Shown: one piece after another, positions 50,262 through 59,979 of the stretch
Layout of the letters: each line of letters begins with the position of its first letter
Numbering within the stretch: the stretch's first letter is position 1
NCBI GenBank assembly: GCA_024401115.1
Contig: JAKSLP010000001.1
Location: 89,071 to 153,070, forward strand
Reading direction: 5' to 3'
Length of the DNA stretch: 64,000 nt
Origin: Bacteroidaceae bacterium
GTDB taxonomy: Bacteria > Bacteroidota > Bacteroidia > Bacteroidales > Bacteroidaceae
Notes under the pieces: generated by a model
What the model saw: only the letters and a program-made list of their open reading frames with translations
Databases searched by the model: none
What the model was told of the DNA's origin: nothing
Program-made: the position numbers and the translations under genes

Positions 50262-53000
50262 TCATTCCAAATCAACAACGGTAATGCCCGCACCTCCAAA
50301 TTGGATGTGCTCGTCACGGTAATCTTTTACGCCTGGAACTGTACCCAGATATTGTCTGATTAGGGTGCGAAGTATTCCTCCACCTGTACCATGAAGAATA
50401 CGGACTCTGCTCATTCCGACCAAAATGGCATCGTCGATAAAGTAGGTGACAGCTTGTACCGCTTCGTCTCCCCGCAATCCTCTTACATCAATATCTTGAT
50501 GAAACTGTAATTTCTTTTCGTATATTTCATCTTGGGTTTGCTTACTGGTGAAGGAAATGTTGAATTTAGGTGCTTCCTTAGTCTGCGAATGAACCTTTTC
50601 AATACGTTTAAGTTTTATGTTCGTTCGCATACTTCCATAGGTAATCACTGCATTCTCTCCTTGGATACTTTCAATCGTTCCAACAGCAGTTTGGCCTTTA
50701 AGACGTACTTGATCTCCAATCAAAAAGATGTCTGCCTTTTTTATTTTTTGTGCAATTGTTTCAACGGCAGGTTTTTGAGAGGCTTGCTGAGCTTTTCTTT
50801 CTTTATTCTTTGCCTTTCTTTCCTGACGCTCCATCAATTGCTTCATTTTTTTTGCAATCAGGTCTTCGTGGGCATTCATGTCATCCGCAGACAAACTCTT
50901 CTGGAATTCTTGTACCTGAGCGCGGGCATCTCGTGTGCGCTCTTTTTCAGCTTGAGCCTCCTTAATCTCACGAATAGTGTTTTCAATGAGTTTGTTACTC
51001 TGGTTCAGTAGTTCCTGAGCTTCCAACTTGGCGTTACGTAGGATTTCCTTTTTGTTTTTTTGGAGTTCCTCCATTTCCGTTTGGTAGCGCGTCAGTGTTT
51101 GTTCCAGTTGCTTTTCTTTCTGGTGGATATTTTGGCGTTTGTTCTCCCAATACCTCTTGTCGCGGACTATATCCTGTAGATATTTGTCGGCATTGATATA
51201 TTCCTGGCCAACGATATCACTGGCATCTTGAATGACTTGCTCAGGGATGCCAATCTTACGAGCGATTTCTACTGCAAAAGAACTACCGGGGTTTCCAATC
51301 TCAAGTTGATATAGGGCTTGCATAAGATGTCTGTCGTATAACATTGCACCATTAACAATGCCTTCGTTGTCTTCTGCAAAGTGCTTTAGATTCTGATAGT
51401 GAGTAGTGATGATTCCAAAAGTACAATTGTCGTTGAAACGCTTGAGCATAGCTTCGGCTAAAGCTCCACCGATTTGAGGCTCAGTACCACCACCGAACTC
51501 ATCAATCAACAGCAGTGTCTGGCTGTTGCAATTTTTCATCATATTCTTCATGTTGGTCAAGTGTGAAGAATATGTACTGAGTTCATCTTCAATGCTTTGC
51601 TCATCACCGATGTCAATCATGATGTTTTGGAATATGCCTACATGACTGTTTTCTCTTAAAGGGATAAGCATGCCACATTGCAACATGTATTGTAGGAGGC
51701 CTACGGTTTTCAAACATACTGATTTACCTCCGGCGTTAGGACCGGAAATGAGCAGTATGCGTTGCTTGTCCTCGAGATGAATGTCAAGAGGTACCACCTT
51801 TTTATTATGTTTCTCCAGTGATTTCTTCAACAGAGGATGAACGGCTTGAACCCAATCAATTACCGACCGGTTCTCAAATATAGGGAGAGTGGAATCTGAC
51901 TCAATACTCCAAATGGCCTTGGCTCGGATAAAGTCAATGACAGAAAGGAACTCGTATCCCTTCAAAAGCTCCGGAACGACCGGTCTGATAAGAGCAGTGA
52001 AGTCAGTAAGGATGCGGATAATTTCTCGCTTCTCTTCTCCTTCCAATTCTCGAATATGGTTGTTGGCTTCTACAACTTCTGTAGGCTCAATAAATACCGT
52101 TTTTCCTGTTGCTGACTCGTCATGAATAATACCTTTAATCTTACGCTTTAGCCCTGGTACCACAGGGATGACAAGTCGGCCATCACGCATAGTTGGAGTG
52201 GTGTCTTTGTCTATGACACCTTCGTCTTGAGCGCTGCGTAATATTTGATTCAGAGCTCTGGAAACGCTACCGGCTGTGCGTGAAAGTTCTTGACGGATTT
52301 CAGCTAACTTAGGTGAAGCACTATCCTTGATCTTACCATAATCATCTAGGATTAACGCAATTCTTTTGGTTAATTGAGGGAAGATAGCAATACCATAGGA
52401 TAATGAGCAGAGATTCGGATATCTAAAGGATTCCTTTGAGGTTGCGATTGATGTATCCTCTATCTTATCGTTAGACTCTTCGCTGTTATTATTAGTGGAT
52501 TCTTCATCGTTGTTCTTTGCTGAGGGACTTGTTACCCATTGCCCATTAATAAAGATTCTTTTTGTCCCTCTTTTCTTGGCCAACATAGCCTTGTATGGGT
52601 TGGTCTCTTCCTTTGCTTGAAATTTAAAGGATTTGGTGGACAATTCTTCGGACTCCCCATTGTCCTTGCGATGTAAAAATCTTACAATACCTTCTAGTGA
52701 TTCGAGCGATCTCTTTAAATCAAAGAGAGCCAGTTCTTCCAGGTACGAACCTTCCAGGCGTATCCGTTTTAATTCGTCTCTTAAGTCAAAAAAGTATTGA
52801 GAGGGGAAGTCTTCTTCCTCTCGCTGAATCCGAACGAATTCTGAAGTCTCAAGCAACAATTTATTGATTCTTTCAAAATCGGATGAGAACTCCATGGATT
52901 GCACCTTTTCCTTTCCCAGTTGGCTTAAGCATTTGCCTACTAACTGGGTTCTGATATCGTCGAATCCTATTTTATGTTCAAAATTACTAGGATAAATCAT
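50262..53000 (-). CDS. mutS2: MutS2 (Smr-domain ribosome-splitting/recombination ATPase)
   Basis: A 912-residue protein: N-terminal core and lever domains (to about 370), ATPase with Walker A SGPNAGGKSVCLKT and Walker B LLLIDEFGGGTEP, a long coiled coil (about 615-760, very rich in Lys, Glu and Gln), a KOW-like strand region, and a C-terminal Smr nuclease domain (DVRGLRGDEAV, RILHGTGGGILRTLIRQYL). MutS2 splits collided ribosomes or limits recombination. A low-complexity Asn/Ser/Glu insertion near residues 160-190 makes it longer than the usual 780-835. Confidence 0.93.
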   Translation of the reverse strand: MIYPSNFEHKIGFDDIRTQLVGKCLSQLGKEKVQSMEFSSDFERINKLLLETSEFVRIQREEEDFPSQYFFDLRDELKRIRLEGSYLEELALFDLKRSLESLEGIVRFLHRKDNGESEELSTKSFKFQAKEETNPYKAMLAKKRGTKRIFINGQWVTSPSAKNNDEESTNNNSEESNDKIEDTSIATSKESFRYPNLCSLSYGIAIFPQLTKRIALILDDYGKIKDSASPKLAEIRQELSRTAGSVSRALNQILRSAQDEGVIDKDTTPTMRDGRLVIPVVPGLKRKIKGIIHDESATGKTVFIEPTEVVEANNHIRELEGEEKREIIRILTDFTALIRPVVPELLKGYEFLSVIDFIRAKAIWSIESDSTLPIFENRSVIDWVQAVHPLLKKSLEKHNKKVVPLDIHLEDKQRILLISGPNAGGKSVCLKTVGLLQYMLQCGMLIPLRENSHVGIFQNIMIDIGDEQSIEDELSTYSSHLTNMKNMMKNCNSQTLLLIDEFGGGTEPQIGGALAEAMLKRFNDNCTFGIITTHYQNLKHFAEDNEGIVNGAMLYDRHLMQALYQLEIGNPGSSFAVEIARKIGIPEQVIQDASDIVGQEYINADKYLQDIVRDKRYWENKRQNIHQKEKQLEQTLTRYQTEMEELQKNKKEILRNAKLEAQELLNQSNKLIENTIREIKEAQAEKERTRDARAQVQEFQKSLSADDMNAHEDLIAKKMKQLMERQERKAKNKERKAQQASQKPAVETIAQKIKKADIFLIGDQVRLKGQTAVGTIESIQGENAVITYGSMRTNIKLKRIEKVHSQTKEAPKFNISFTSKQTQDEIYEKKLQFHQDIDVRGLRGDEAVQAVTYFIDDAILVGMSRVRILHGTGGGILRTLIRQYLGTVPGVKDYRDEHIQFGGAGITVVDLE

Positions 53001-53042
53001 AGCGCAAAATTAATGCTATTTTTCGGTATGCACAAGTATATA

Positions 53043-53070
53043 CAAAAAAAGACATCCAAATGGATGTCTT
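53043..53070 (-). terminator. Terminator of the tRNA-Ser/tRNA-Val operon
   Basis: - strand: AGACATCC, 4-nt loop, GGATGTCT, then seven T, beginning three bases after tRNA-Val. Confidence 0.88.
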
Positions 53071-53072
53071 TG

Positions 53073-53147
53073 TGGGCGTTGACGGATTCGAACCGCCGAC
53101 CCTCTGCTTGTAAGGCAGATGCTCTGAACCAGCTGAGCTAAACGCCC
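53073..53147 (-). tRNA. tRNA-Val(TAC)
   Basis: - strand cloverleaf: acceptor GGGCGTT / AACGCCC, discriminator A, D arm AGCTCAGCTGGTTCAGAGC, anticodon loop CTTACAA (TAC, reads GTA), T loop GTTCGAATCC. CCA is not encoded. It is second in a two-tRNA operon. Confidence 0.96.
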
Positions 53148-53153
53148 GATTTC

Positions 53154-53242
<89 letters not shown>

Positions 53243-53281
53243 AAACTTCTTTCGAAGTGCGTTTGTTTCTCAAATGCGATG

Positions 53282-53312
53282 CAAAGGTACTGCTTTTTTT
53301 AGAACTGGCAAA
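53282..53312 (-). promoter_or_regulatory. Consensus promoter of the tRNA-Ser/tRNA-Val operon
   Basis: - strand: TTTG, 19 bp, TACCTTTG, the same perfect arrangement as for tRNA-Tyr, about 40 bp upstream of tRNA-Ser. Confidence 0.85.
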
Positions 53313-53358
53313 TGTTCCGATTGTTTTTTTTGATAAAATCCAAAAATAATTCTTTTTT

Positions 53359-53390
53359 TTTGCCTCACTCATTATTTATATGTATTTTTG
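53359..53390 (+). promoter_or_regulatory. Promoter of the HTCS-like regulator gene
   Basis: TTTG, 20 bp, TATTTTTG: an exact consensus. Transcription from about 53397 excludes the upstream ATG at 53380 and supports the ATG at 53416. Confidence 0.75.
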
Positions 53391-53415
53391 TACGAAATTT
53401 GAAATTATTGAACTA

Positions 53416-56400
53416 ATGATTGCTTTATTTAAGAAACGTTTTCTCCTTGTGGCAAGTTTGATTTGCTGCTCAATTTTTGCAGTTTTTGCTTCGGATGTTT
53501 TCTTCAAACATGTTGAGGCTTCTGCAGGATTGTCCAACAATCGTGTGAATGCTGTATTCAAGGATTCAAGAGGCTATATGTGGTTTGGAACTGCATCGGG
53601 CTTGAATCGTTGGGACGGTACTGACATGAAAGTCTTTTTAAGTGATTCACGCAATGCAAAGTCACTCCCTGACAACAATGTTACTTCCATTCAGGAAACT
53701 CGCGATGGCCTGTTGTGGATTGAAACAGGTTCCGGTTATGCTGTTTATGATCCTAAAACCGAGGATTTTGATTGCGAGATGAATGCAATTTTATCCAAGA
53801 TGGGTATTAATGAGGTTCATCCGGATGAGATCAAGATTGACCGCAGCCATAACATATGGTTGAATGTCAAGGGCGAAGGAGTATACTATTATAAACCATC
53901 CATGAAATTGTTGTATGAGTTCACTTTCAATGATCAACAGCAAGGATTGCCAGAAGGTGAAATTGTTAGTTTGTCAGAATGCCAGGAAGGTGTTGTGGCT
54001 TGTTACAGCAATGGCCGTTTGATCTGTTTGGATGGAGAGCGTCAGCGTATCATATGGCAGGAGGATTATGTGATAGAGCATGAAGGAGGTGCTAATGATT
54101 TCTATTATGCTTTTGCAGACCGTAAGGACAATATTTGGTTGTGGAATACCAATAAACTGTTCATCTACAAGAAGGCATCTGGCGAGTGGTTGAATTCTCT
54201 CGAGGAATTGGCTAAAGGCTGGAATACTAATTTGCCAAAGGCTAATGATTTGCATATCCGTTGCATGGCTCAGGATTCTAAGGGCTTGTTGTGGATCGGT
54301 ACTGAAAGTGCAGGATTGGTATTGGTTGATCCTAATGCTAAAACCATCGAGTCTGTAACATCAGATGATTCGAATTCCCGTACCTTACGCTCCAACAATA
54401 TTCAGAGTCTTTTTGTTGATAAGAACGATGTCGTTTGGGTGGGTACAGCTAAGCATGGTGCCAGTTATTTTTCAGACAATAATTTCAAGTTTGATGTAGA
54501 TTGGTTGGGTGACATCACAGCTTTAGTTCAAGATGCATCTGGCAATTTCTGGTACGGTACTAGTGACAAGGGTGTCCTTTATCGTACTTCATCGGGTGAA
54601 ACCAAGGAGTATAACCGTCAGAACAGCAGTTTGCCTTCTGATATTATCTCTTGTTTGGCAGTCAGTGGCAATCGCATTTGGGTTGGCTCAACCCGTGGAG
54701 GATTGAGCTATATTGAAAATGGTAAGGTTACGGTTTTGGAAGCTACAGATGAGGATTCGGAATCCGTTAGTAATGCGATTCAGGCATTGGATGTGGATGC
54801 ACACGGTAATTTGTGGATCGGTACCTCAACTGCCGGATTGCAATTGTGGAGTGCTTCCACTGGTGGCATTACTACTTATAGTGTGGAGAGCGGCCATTTA
54901 CCAAACAATAGTGTTACCTCAATTAAAAAAAGTGGAAACAAGTTGCTGATTGGAACCAATGCCGGTTTATGTGTTATGCAGATTGATTCCAAGAAGTTTA
55001 AGACATATATAGGAAACGAAAAAGGTGATGCATCCTTTAGAAGTACTTCTGTAACAAGCGTATATGGCGATAGTCGTGGTTTCTATTGGGTTGGTTCGCG
55101 TGAAGGATTGTCTGTTTATGATCCTAAGACAGATTGTTTGGCATCGATTGGTTTCGAGCAGAGATTGGCAAGTGAATCCATCTTATCTATTACTGAGGAT
55201 GCCCAGAAAAATATGTGGTTGACAACAGCTGCTGGAGTATCCAAAATTTTAGTGCAGAGTGCGTCCCAGGGAAAATTTCCATCTTCATTCGCTGTCTTAA
55301 ATTACAATCAGCAGGATGGCCTTCAGAGCACGTCATTCAATCAGAATGCTATTTTGAACGCAACAGACGGTACCATCATGTTTGCCGGTATGTCTGGAAT
55401 CAACAGTATTGAGCCTAAGGAACAAAATGTGAAATTGCAAGAGGAGCATTTATTCTTTACTCGCTTGTACTTGAATGGTGCAGAAGTGGAAATCCGTAAG
55501 ACTTACGATGGTGTGGAAATTCTGCCAATGGCTCTATTTGCATTGGATAAGCTGAGTTTACCTCATGCTTCCAGCATTCAGATTGGTGTAGCAAGCGATT
55601 GCTTTACTCGTTCTGAGGGCTTGCAATACGTGTATAAGCTTGATGGTGTTGATAACGCTTGGGTTACCGGTGGGAAAAATGGCATTGTCTATGAGAATTT
55701 GCCTTCTGGATCCCATACTTTGCATGTGAAGAGTATTGGCGCAAAAGGAGAGGAACTGACGATCGAAATTGTTGTTGCCAATATTTTCTGGTTGACAGGT
55801 ACTGCTTTCTTTATCTATTTCTTGATTATTGCTGCTGTTGTGCTATGGATTCTATGGATGCGTCCTCGTAGAAAAGCTAAAATTAGCGAATTCAAGGCCA
55901 TGCAGGATCAACTCAAGACTTTGCAGGAAATTGCGGAAGAATTTAGAGCACCTGTTTCTACCATGATTCCACCATTGAATTCATTAGTTGAAGAAGAGGA
56001 GGATTCCAGAAAACGTGAGTATTTAACAACAGTTCATTATCAGGCCACTCAGTTGTTAAGCCTGACCAACAAATTGCAGTCATTATTCCAGCAGGAAACA
56101 GTAAATGACACCATTAATGATTTTAAGGTAAAAAATACTGTTGTTGAAGAAGAGGTTTCAGATGTGGCTAAGGAGAAAGAAAAGAGGGATACAAAACCTG
56201 TGACACGTTATCATGTTCTTTTGGTGGATGATAATGAGGAATATTTGAATTTCCTGAAGGACAGCATGCCTGAGACTTTTGATGTCCTGACCGCTACAAC
56301 AGCTGAAGCTGCTTGGGAACAGGTATGTACAGAGCATCCTCAGCTGGTCGTATGCGAGTCCGATATGCAGGATATGTCTGGTAGTGAGCTTTGTATTCGT

Positions 56401-56979
56401 ATGAAGTCGGATAGAATTTACGATAAAATTCCATTCATTCTTGTAACTGACAGTGCAAGTGCATCTGAAATAGGAGATAACGGCATCAACAATCGTGTTA
56501 CATCTTCTGCCGATGATTACGTTGCTAAACCATTCAATATTCAGGTCTTGATATCTCATATGAATACATTATTGGGAATTCGGGAAGATGGCGTAGAGTC
56601 GAACGTGGATGAAGATGAAAGTGCGATTGAAAGCCGTGCGATTGCTGCAACAATGGATGAGCAGTTGAGAATAAGTGCTGAGCAATTTGTCTTACAGAAT
56701 GTCTCAAGATCAAACCTGAGTGTTGAGGAAATGGCTAAATCTTTGAATATGAGTCGTGCTCATTTATACAAGAAAATTACAGCTATTACAGGTAAGACTC
56801 CGATAGAATTTATTCGATATGTCCGCATCAAGCAAGCCGGTATGCTGTTGCGCCAGGGAGCCTACACCACAGAGGATGTGGCAACTGAAACAGGATTTAA
56901 TAATGTGGATTCGTTTGTGAAGTTCTTCAGGGATGAGTTCGAGTGCTCACCAGAGGAATACCGTAAACAAAACCGTTAA
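53416..56979 (+). CDS. Kinase-less HTCS-like regulator: sensor propellers, pseudo-receiver, AraC HTH
   Basis: A 1187-residue inner-membrane regulator. Signal peptide (about 1-26), two seven-bladed beta-propellers of Reg_prop repeats (about 30-690, with recurring YMWFGTASGLNRW and LWIGTESAGL-type blades), a Y_Y_Y domain (about 710-795) and a transmembrane helix (about 795-818). A short dimerisation-helix remnant follows in which the H box reads IAEEFRAPV (Glu841 for His). No HATPase domain exists: only about 90 residues separate it from the receiver. The receiver (about 932-1050) has the DD acid pair and AKPF Lys, but CESDMQDMSG puts Glu981 at the phospho-Asp position. A C-terminal AraC helix-turn-helix follows (about 1085-1185). 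It probably regulates the adjacent sugar porter. Confidence 0.88.
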   Translation: MIALFKKRFLLVASLICCSIFAVFASDVFFKHVEASAGLSNNRVNAVFKDSRGYMWFGTASGLNRWDGTDMKVFLSDSRNAKSLPDNNVTSIQETRDGLLWIETGSGYAVYDPKTEDFDCEMNAILSKMGINEVHPDEIKIDRSHNIWLNVKGEGVYYYKPSMKLLYEFTFNDQQQGLPEGEIVSLSECQEGVVACYSNGRLICLDGERQRIIWQEDYVIEHEGGANDFYYAFADRKDNIWLWNTNKLFIYKKASGEWLNSLEELAKGWNTNLPKANDLHIRCMAQDSKGLLWIGTESAGLVLVDPNAKTIESVTSDDSNSRTLRSNNIQSLFVDKNDVVWVGTAKHGASYFSDNNFKFDVDWLGDITALVQDASGNFWYGTSDKGVLYRTSSGETKEYNRQNSSLPSDIISCLAVSGNRIWVGSTRGGLSYIENGKVTVLEATDEDSESVSNAIQALDVDAHGNLWIGTSTAGLQLWSASTGGITTYSVESGHLPNNSVTSIKKSGNKLLIGTNAGLCVMQIDSKKFKTYIGNEKGDASFRSTSVTSVYGDSRGFYWVGSREGLSVYDPKTDCLASIGFEQRLASESILSITEDAQKNMWLTTAAGVSKILVQSASQGKFPSSFAVLNYNQQDGLQSTSFNQNAILNATDGTIMFAGMSGINSIEPKEQNVKLQEEHLFFTRLYLNGAEVEIRKTYDGVEILPMALFALDKLSLPHASSIQIGVASDCFTRSEGLQYVYKLDGVDNAWVTGGKNGIVYENLPSGSHTLHVKSIGAKGEELTIEIVVANIFWLTGTAFFIYFLIIAAVVLWILWMRPRRKAKISEFKAMQDQLKTLQEIAEEFRAPVSTMIPPLNSLVEEEEDSRKREYLTTVHYQATQLLSLTNKLQSLFQQETVNDTINDFKVKNTVVEEEVSDVAKEKEKRDTKPVTRYHVLLVDDNEEYLNFLKDSMPETFDVLTATTAEAAWEQVCTEHPQLVVCESDMQDMSGSELCIRMKSDRIYDKIPFILVTDSASASEIGDNGINNRVTSSADDYVAKPFNIQVLISHMNTLLGIREDGVESNVDEDESAIESRAIAATMDEQLRISAEQFVLQNVSRSNLSVEEMAKSLNMSRAHLYKKITAITGKTPIEFIRYVRIKQAGMLLRQGAYTTEDVATETGFNNVDSFVKFFRDEFECSPEEYRKQNR

Positions 56980-57039
56980 TTATTTCCATCCGGTAATTGT
57001 TACGACTTATAAAAAGAGAAAGTTTGAATACTAATAAAT

Positions 57040-58494
57040 ATGGAAAAACAAGGAAGTAAGCTTTATTTGTTCAGCGTAGTATTAGTCGCTGTACTTGGAG
57101 GATTATTGTTTGGTTATGACACAGCTGTGATCAGTGGTGCGGAGAAAGGTCTCCAAGCCTTCTTCATGGGTGCAGAGGATTTCACTTATACTGATTTTTG
57201 GCATGGATTTACAACATCCAGTGCTTTGATTGGTTGTATCATTGGTAGTGGCTTTTCTGGATTCATGGCTAGTAATTATGGCCGTAAGGTTTCTTTGGCA
57301 GTTGCCGGTGTTCTGTTCTTCTTGTCTGCTTTAGGCAGTTATAATCCTGAATTCTTGTTTTTTGAATCAGGTGTTCCAAGCCAGTCTTTGTTAGTTGCCT
57401 TTAATCTTTACCGTGTTTTAGGCGGTTTAGGTGTTGGTTTGGCTTCTGCAATTTGTCCTATGTATATTGCAGAGATTGCCCCAGCTGGCATTCGTGGAAC
57501 ATTAGTTAGTTGGAACCAGTTTGCTATCATCTTTGGTCAGTTGGTTGTCTATTTCGTTAATTTTGTGATTTTGGGTGATCATATTGCTCCTGCTATTGAG
57601 CAAATGGCTGAGGGTATCAATGCCATTGTTAATGTTGAGGCATTAGCTGGTGATAATAACTGGATTGTTACTTCAGGATGGCGTTATATGTTTGTCAGCG
57701 AGGCAGTTCCTGCTGGCTTGTTTGCTTGTCTTGTTTCCTTGGTACCAGAGACTCCACGTTATTTGGCTTCTTCCGGTCAGGATGCTAAGGCTTTGGCTGT
57801 TCTTACCAAGATTAATGGAGAAGAGGCTGGACGTAATATTCTGGCAGAGATTAAGGCAACTGCCAAGCAAAAGACTGAACCTTTATTTACTTATGGTTCA
57901 ATGGTCATTTTTATTGGTATCATGCTGTCTGTACTTCAGCAGGCTATTGGCATTAACGCCGTGCTGTATTTTGCTCCTCGTATTTTTGAGAGCATGGGTA
58001 TTAATGCCGGTTTGCAGTATACTGTGTTCATGGGCGTTGTTAATATCCTGTTTACTCTGGTTGCTGTCTTTACAGTTGAGAAGTTGGGCCGAAGACCTTT
58101 GCTGATCTCAGGATCTATCGGTATGGCTATAGGAGCCTTGGGTGTGGCATTGAGCAATTTAGTTGATGTTCCTAGTTTTGTCCCAGTTGCCAGCATTATT
58201 GTCTATAGCGCATGCTTTATGTTTTCTTGGGGACCGATGTGCTGGGTTTTGATCGCAGAGATTTTCCCAAATACCATTCGTGGCGGTGCTACAGCTATTG
58301 CCGTTGCATTCCAGTGGATTTTCAACTTTATTGTTAGCTCGACATTCGTCCCAATGTATAATATGAGTCACAGTTTCACTTACACTTTGTATGGTTTGAT
58401 TTGTATCTTTGCCGCTGTATTTGTATGGCGTCTGGTACCAGAAACAAAGGGTAAGACTCTGGAGGATATGACCCGATTGTGGAAAAAGGGATAA
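57040..58494 (+). CDS. MFS sugar:proton symporter (XylE/GalP-like)
   Basis: A 484-residue inner-membrane transporter with 12 transmembrane helices. Sugar-porter signatures are all present: GGLLFGYDTAVISGA in TM1, NYGRKVSL in loop 2-3, RVLGGLGVGLASAICPMYIAEIAPAGIRG, VPETPRYL in the central loop, QQAIGINAVLYFAP in TM7, EKLGRRPLL, and the terminal VPETKGKTLE. The closest family members carry D-xylose, glucose or galactose with a proton. It starts 60 bp after the HTCS-like gene with no clear promoter between, so probably shares its transcript. Confidence 0.92.
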   Translation: MEKQGSKLYLFSVVLVAVLGGLLFGYDTAVISGAEKGLQAFFMGAEDFTYTDFWHGFTTSSALIGCIIGSGFSGFMASNYGRKVSLAVAGVLFFLSALGSYNPEFLFFESGVPSQSLLVAFNLYRVLGGLGVGLASAICPMYIAEIAPAGIRGTLVSWNQFAIIFGQLVVYFVNFVILGDHIAPAIEQMAEGINAIVNVEALAGDNNWIVTSGWRYMFVSEAVPAGLFACLVSLVPETPRYLASSGQDAKALAVLTKINGEEAGRNILAEIKATAKQKTEPLFTYGSMVIFIGIMLSVLQQAIGINAVLYFAPRIFESMGINAGLQYTVFMGVVNILFTLVAVFTVEKLGRRPLLISGSIGMAIGALGVALSNLVDVPSFVPVASIIVYSACFMFSWGPMCWVLIAEIFPNTIRGGATAIAVAFQWIFNFIVSSTFVPMYNMSHSFTYTLYGLICIFAAVFVWRLVPETKGKTLEDMTRLWKKG

Positions 58495-58519
58495 AAAGTA
58501 TTAGAAAGAAAAAGATTTG

Positions 58520-58547
58520 AAGGTGTGGATTGTGTTCCACACCTTTT
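58520..58547 (+). terminator. Terminator after the sugar porter gene
   Basis: Stem AAGGTGTGGA / TCCACACCTT with a 6-nt loop, ending in TTTTG, a moderate-strength intrinsic terminator. It lies 13 bp before the phospholipase D-like gene. Confidence 0.7.
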
Positions 58548-58560
58548 GTTGGCAAAATAA

Positions 58561-59979
58561 ATGCAAAAGATTGTTTGGCTTTGGGTACTCATGTTACTTT
58601 GTCAGGTGCAGCAAGCATCTGCGCAAAGTAGTGATGCCGTTATTTATGATTGGCTAAAATCTCAGGGAATTCCAGTAACGGAGAATAATAAGGTAAAGTT
58701 GTTGAAAAGCGGTGTGGATAAATTTGACGCTTTGTTTCAAGATGTGCGTCAGTCAGAACACTCTGTTCATTTGGATTACTTTGCCATTCGTAATGATTCC
58801 ATTTCTAATACCCTGTTTAATATTTTAGCTTCAAAGAAGAAACAGGGTGTTCAAGTCCGTGCCCTGTTTGATGCCTTTGCCAATCTTAAAAGCGCCCGCC
58901 CAATAAAAAAACGTCATTTACGTGCCTTGGAAAACTTAGGCATTGAGATTAAACCTTGGGATGCCATTTCGTTTCCATGGGTAAATCATTCTGTCCCCAG
59001 AGATCATCGCAAAATTGCAGTGATTGATGGAAAAATTGCCTATACTGGAGGAATGAATATTGCAGATTATTACATTCTTGGAATTCCTCAAGCGGGTCCT
59101 TGGCGTGATATGCAGGTAAGAATTGAGGGTGAAGCGGCTAACGACTTCCAACGTGTGTTCTTGGAATCATGGAAAGGCCAGACCAAACAGGAATTGGATG
59201 AGGCTGAATATTCTTACCAAGTACGTCTTCGCGAAAGTGGTTCTCGTAAATTGGCTCGTATCCCACTTCAGGATTCCTTGTTGCTGCATTTGACAGGCAG
59301 TCCTTCGGAATGGGCTACTGCAGCACAGGAGGCAGAGTTGGAATTAAGAGAATTGGAAAAAGAGAAAAAGCCTTATGTCGCTGGTCCCATTAGAAAAGGG
59401 CCATTAATGCAAATCCCTTCATCTGAATACCTGGCTGATGTGGCAGTCTTGAATCGCACCCCAAGAAAAAATCCGGCCATTATGCGTGAATTCTATGTCA
59501 CTTCATTGAATGCGGCAAAAGATAAAGTGATGATAATTAATCCATATTTTACACCAACGCATAAAGTCAATAAAGCGATTAAAGATGCAATAGATAGAGG
59601 TGTAGAGGTGGAAATCATGATCTCAACCAATAGTGACGTGAATTTTACGCCAGAAATTGGTTTGCGTGCTGTTAATAAACTGAGAAAACGTGGAGCCAAA
59701 GTGTATTTGTTTGACGCAGGATTCCATCATACTAAAATAATGACTGTTGATGGAAAGTTCTGTACCGTAGGATCAACCAATTTGGATAGCCGTTCATTAA
59801 GATATGACTATGAAATTAATGCAGTAATTTTGCACCCAGGTCCTACAAATGAACTTATCCAAATGTTTGAAAATGACAAGAAAACCAGTCACGAATTGAC
59901 GGATGAGGTTTGGAAAAAACGTTCCTTTTGGAAAAAAATGCAAGGAACGTTGGGCTCTTGTTTGATTTGGTGCATCTAA
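58561..59979 (+). CDS. Phospholipase D-family protein (cardiolipin synthase-like)
   Basis: A 472-residue exported protein. Signal peptide (about 1-22, ending QQASA), then two PLD domains with both catalytic HKD motifs: HRKIAVIDGKIAYTGGMN and HHTKIMTVDGKFCTVGSTN (HxKxxxxD). It lacks the two N-terminal membrane helices of ClsA, so resembles ClsB/C-type or periplasmic PLDs. It may make cardiolipin or act on other phosphodiesters. It is convergent with the TPR gene; the two stop codons overlap by four bases. Confidence 0.88.
   Translation: MQKIVWLWVLMLLCQVQQASAQSSDAVIYDWLKSQGIPVTENNKVKLLKSGVDKFDALFQDVRQSEHSVHLDYFAIRNDSISNTLFNILASKKKQGVQVRALFDAFANLKSARPIKKRHLRALENLGIEIKPWDAISFPWVNHSVPRDHRKIAVIDGKIAYTGGMNIADYYILGIPQAGPWRDMQVRIEGEAANDFQRVFLESWKGQTKQELDEAEYSYQVRLRESGSRKLARIPLQDSLLLHLTGSPSEWATAAQEAELELRELEKEKKPYVAGPIRKGPLMQIPSSEYLADVAVLNRTPRKNPAIMREFYVTSLNAAKDKVMIINPYFTPTHKVNKAIKDAIDRGVEVEIMISTNSDVNFTPEIGLRAVNKLRKRGAKVYLFDAGFHHTKIMTVDGKFCTVGSTNLDSRSLRYDYEINAVILHPGPTNELIQMFENDKKTSHELTDEVWKKRSFWKKMQGTLGSCLIWCI

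Noticed and set aside
53380..53415. Upstream start of the HTCS-like gene
   Set aside because: It overlaps the -7 box TATTTTTG; starting at 53416 gives a clean signal peptide.
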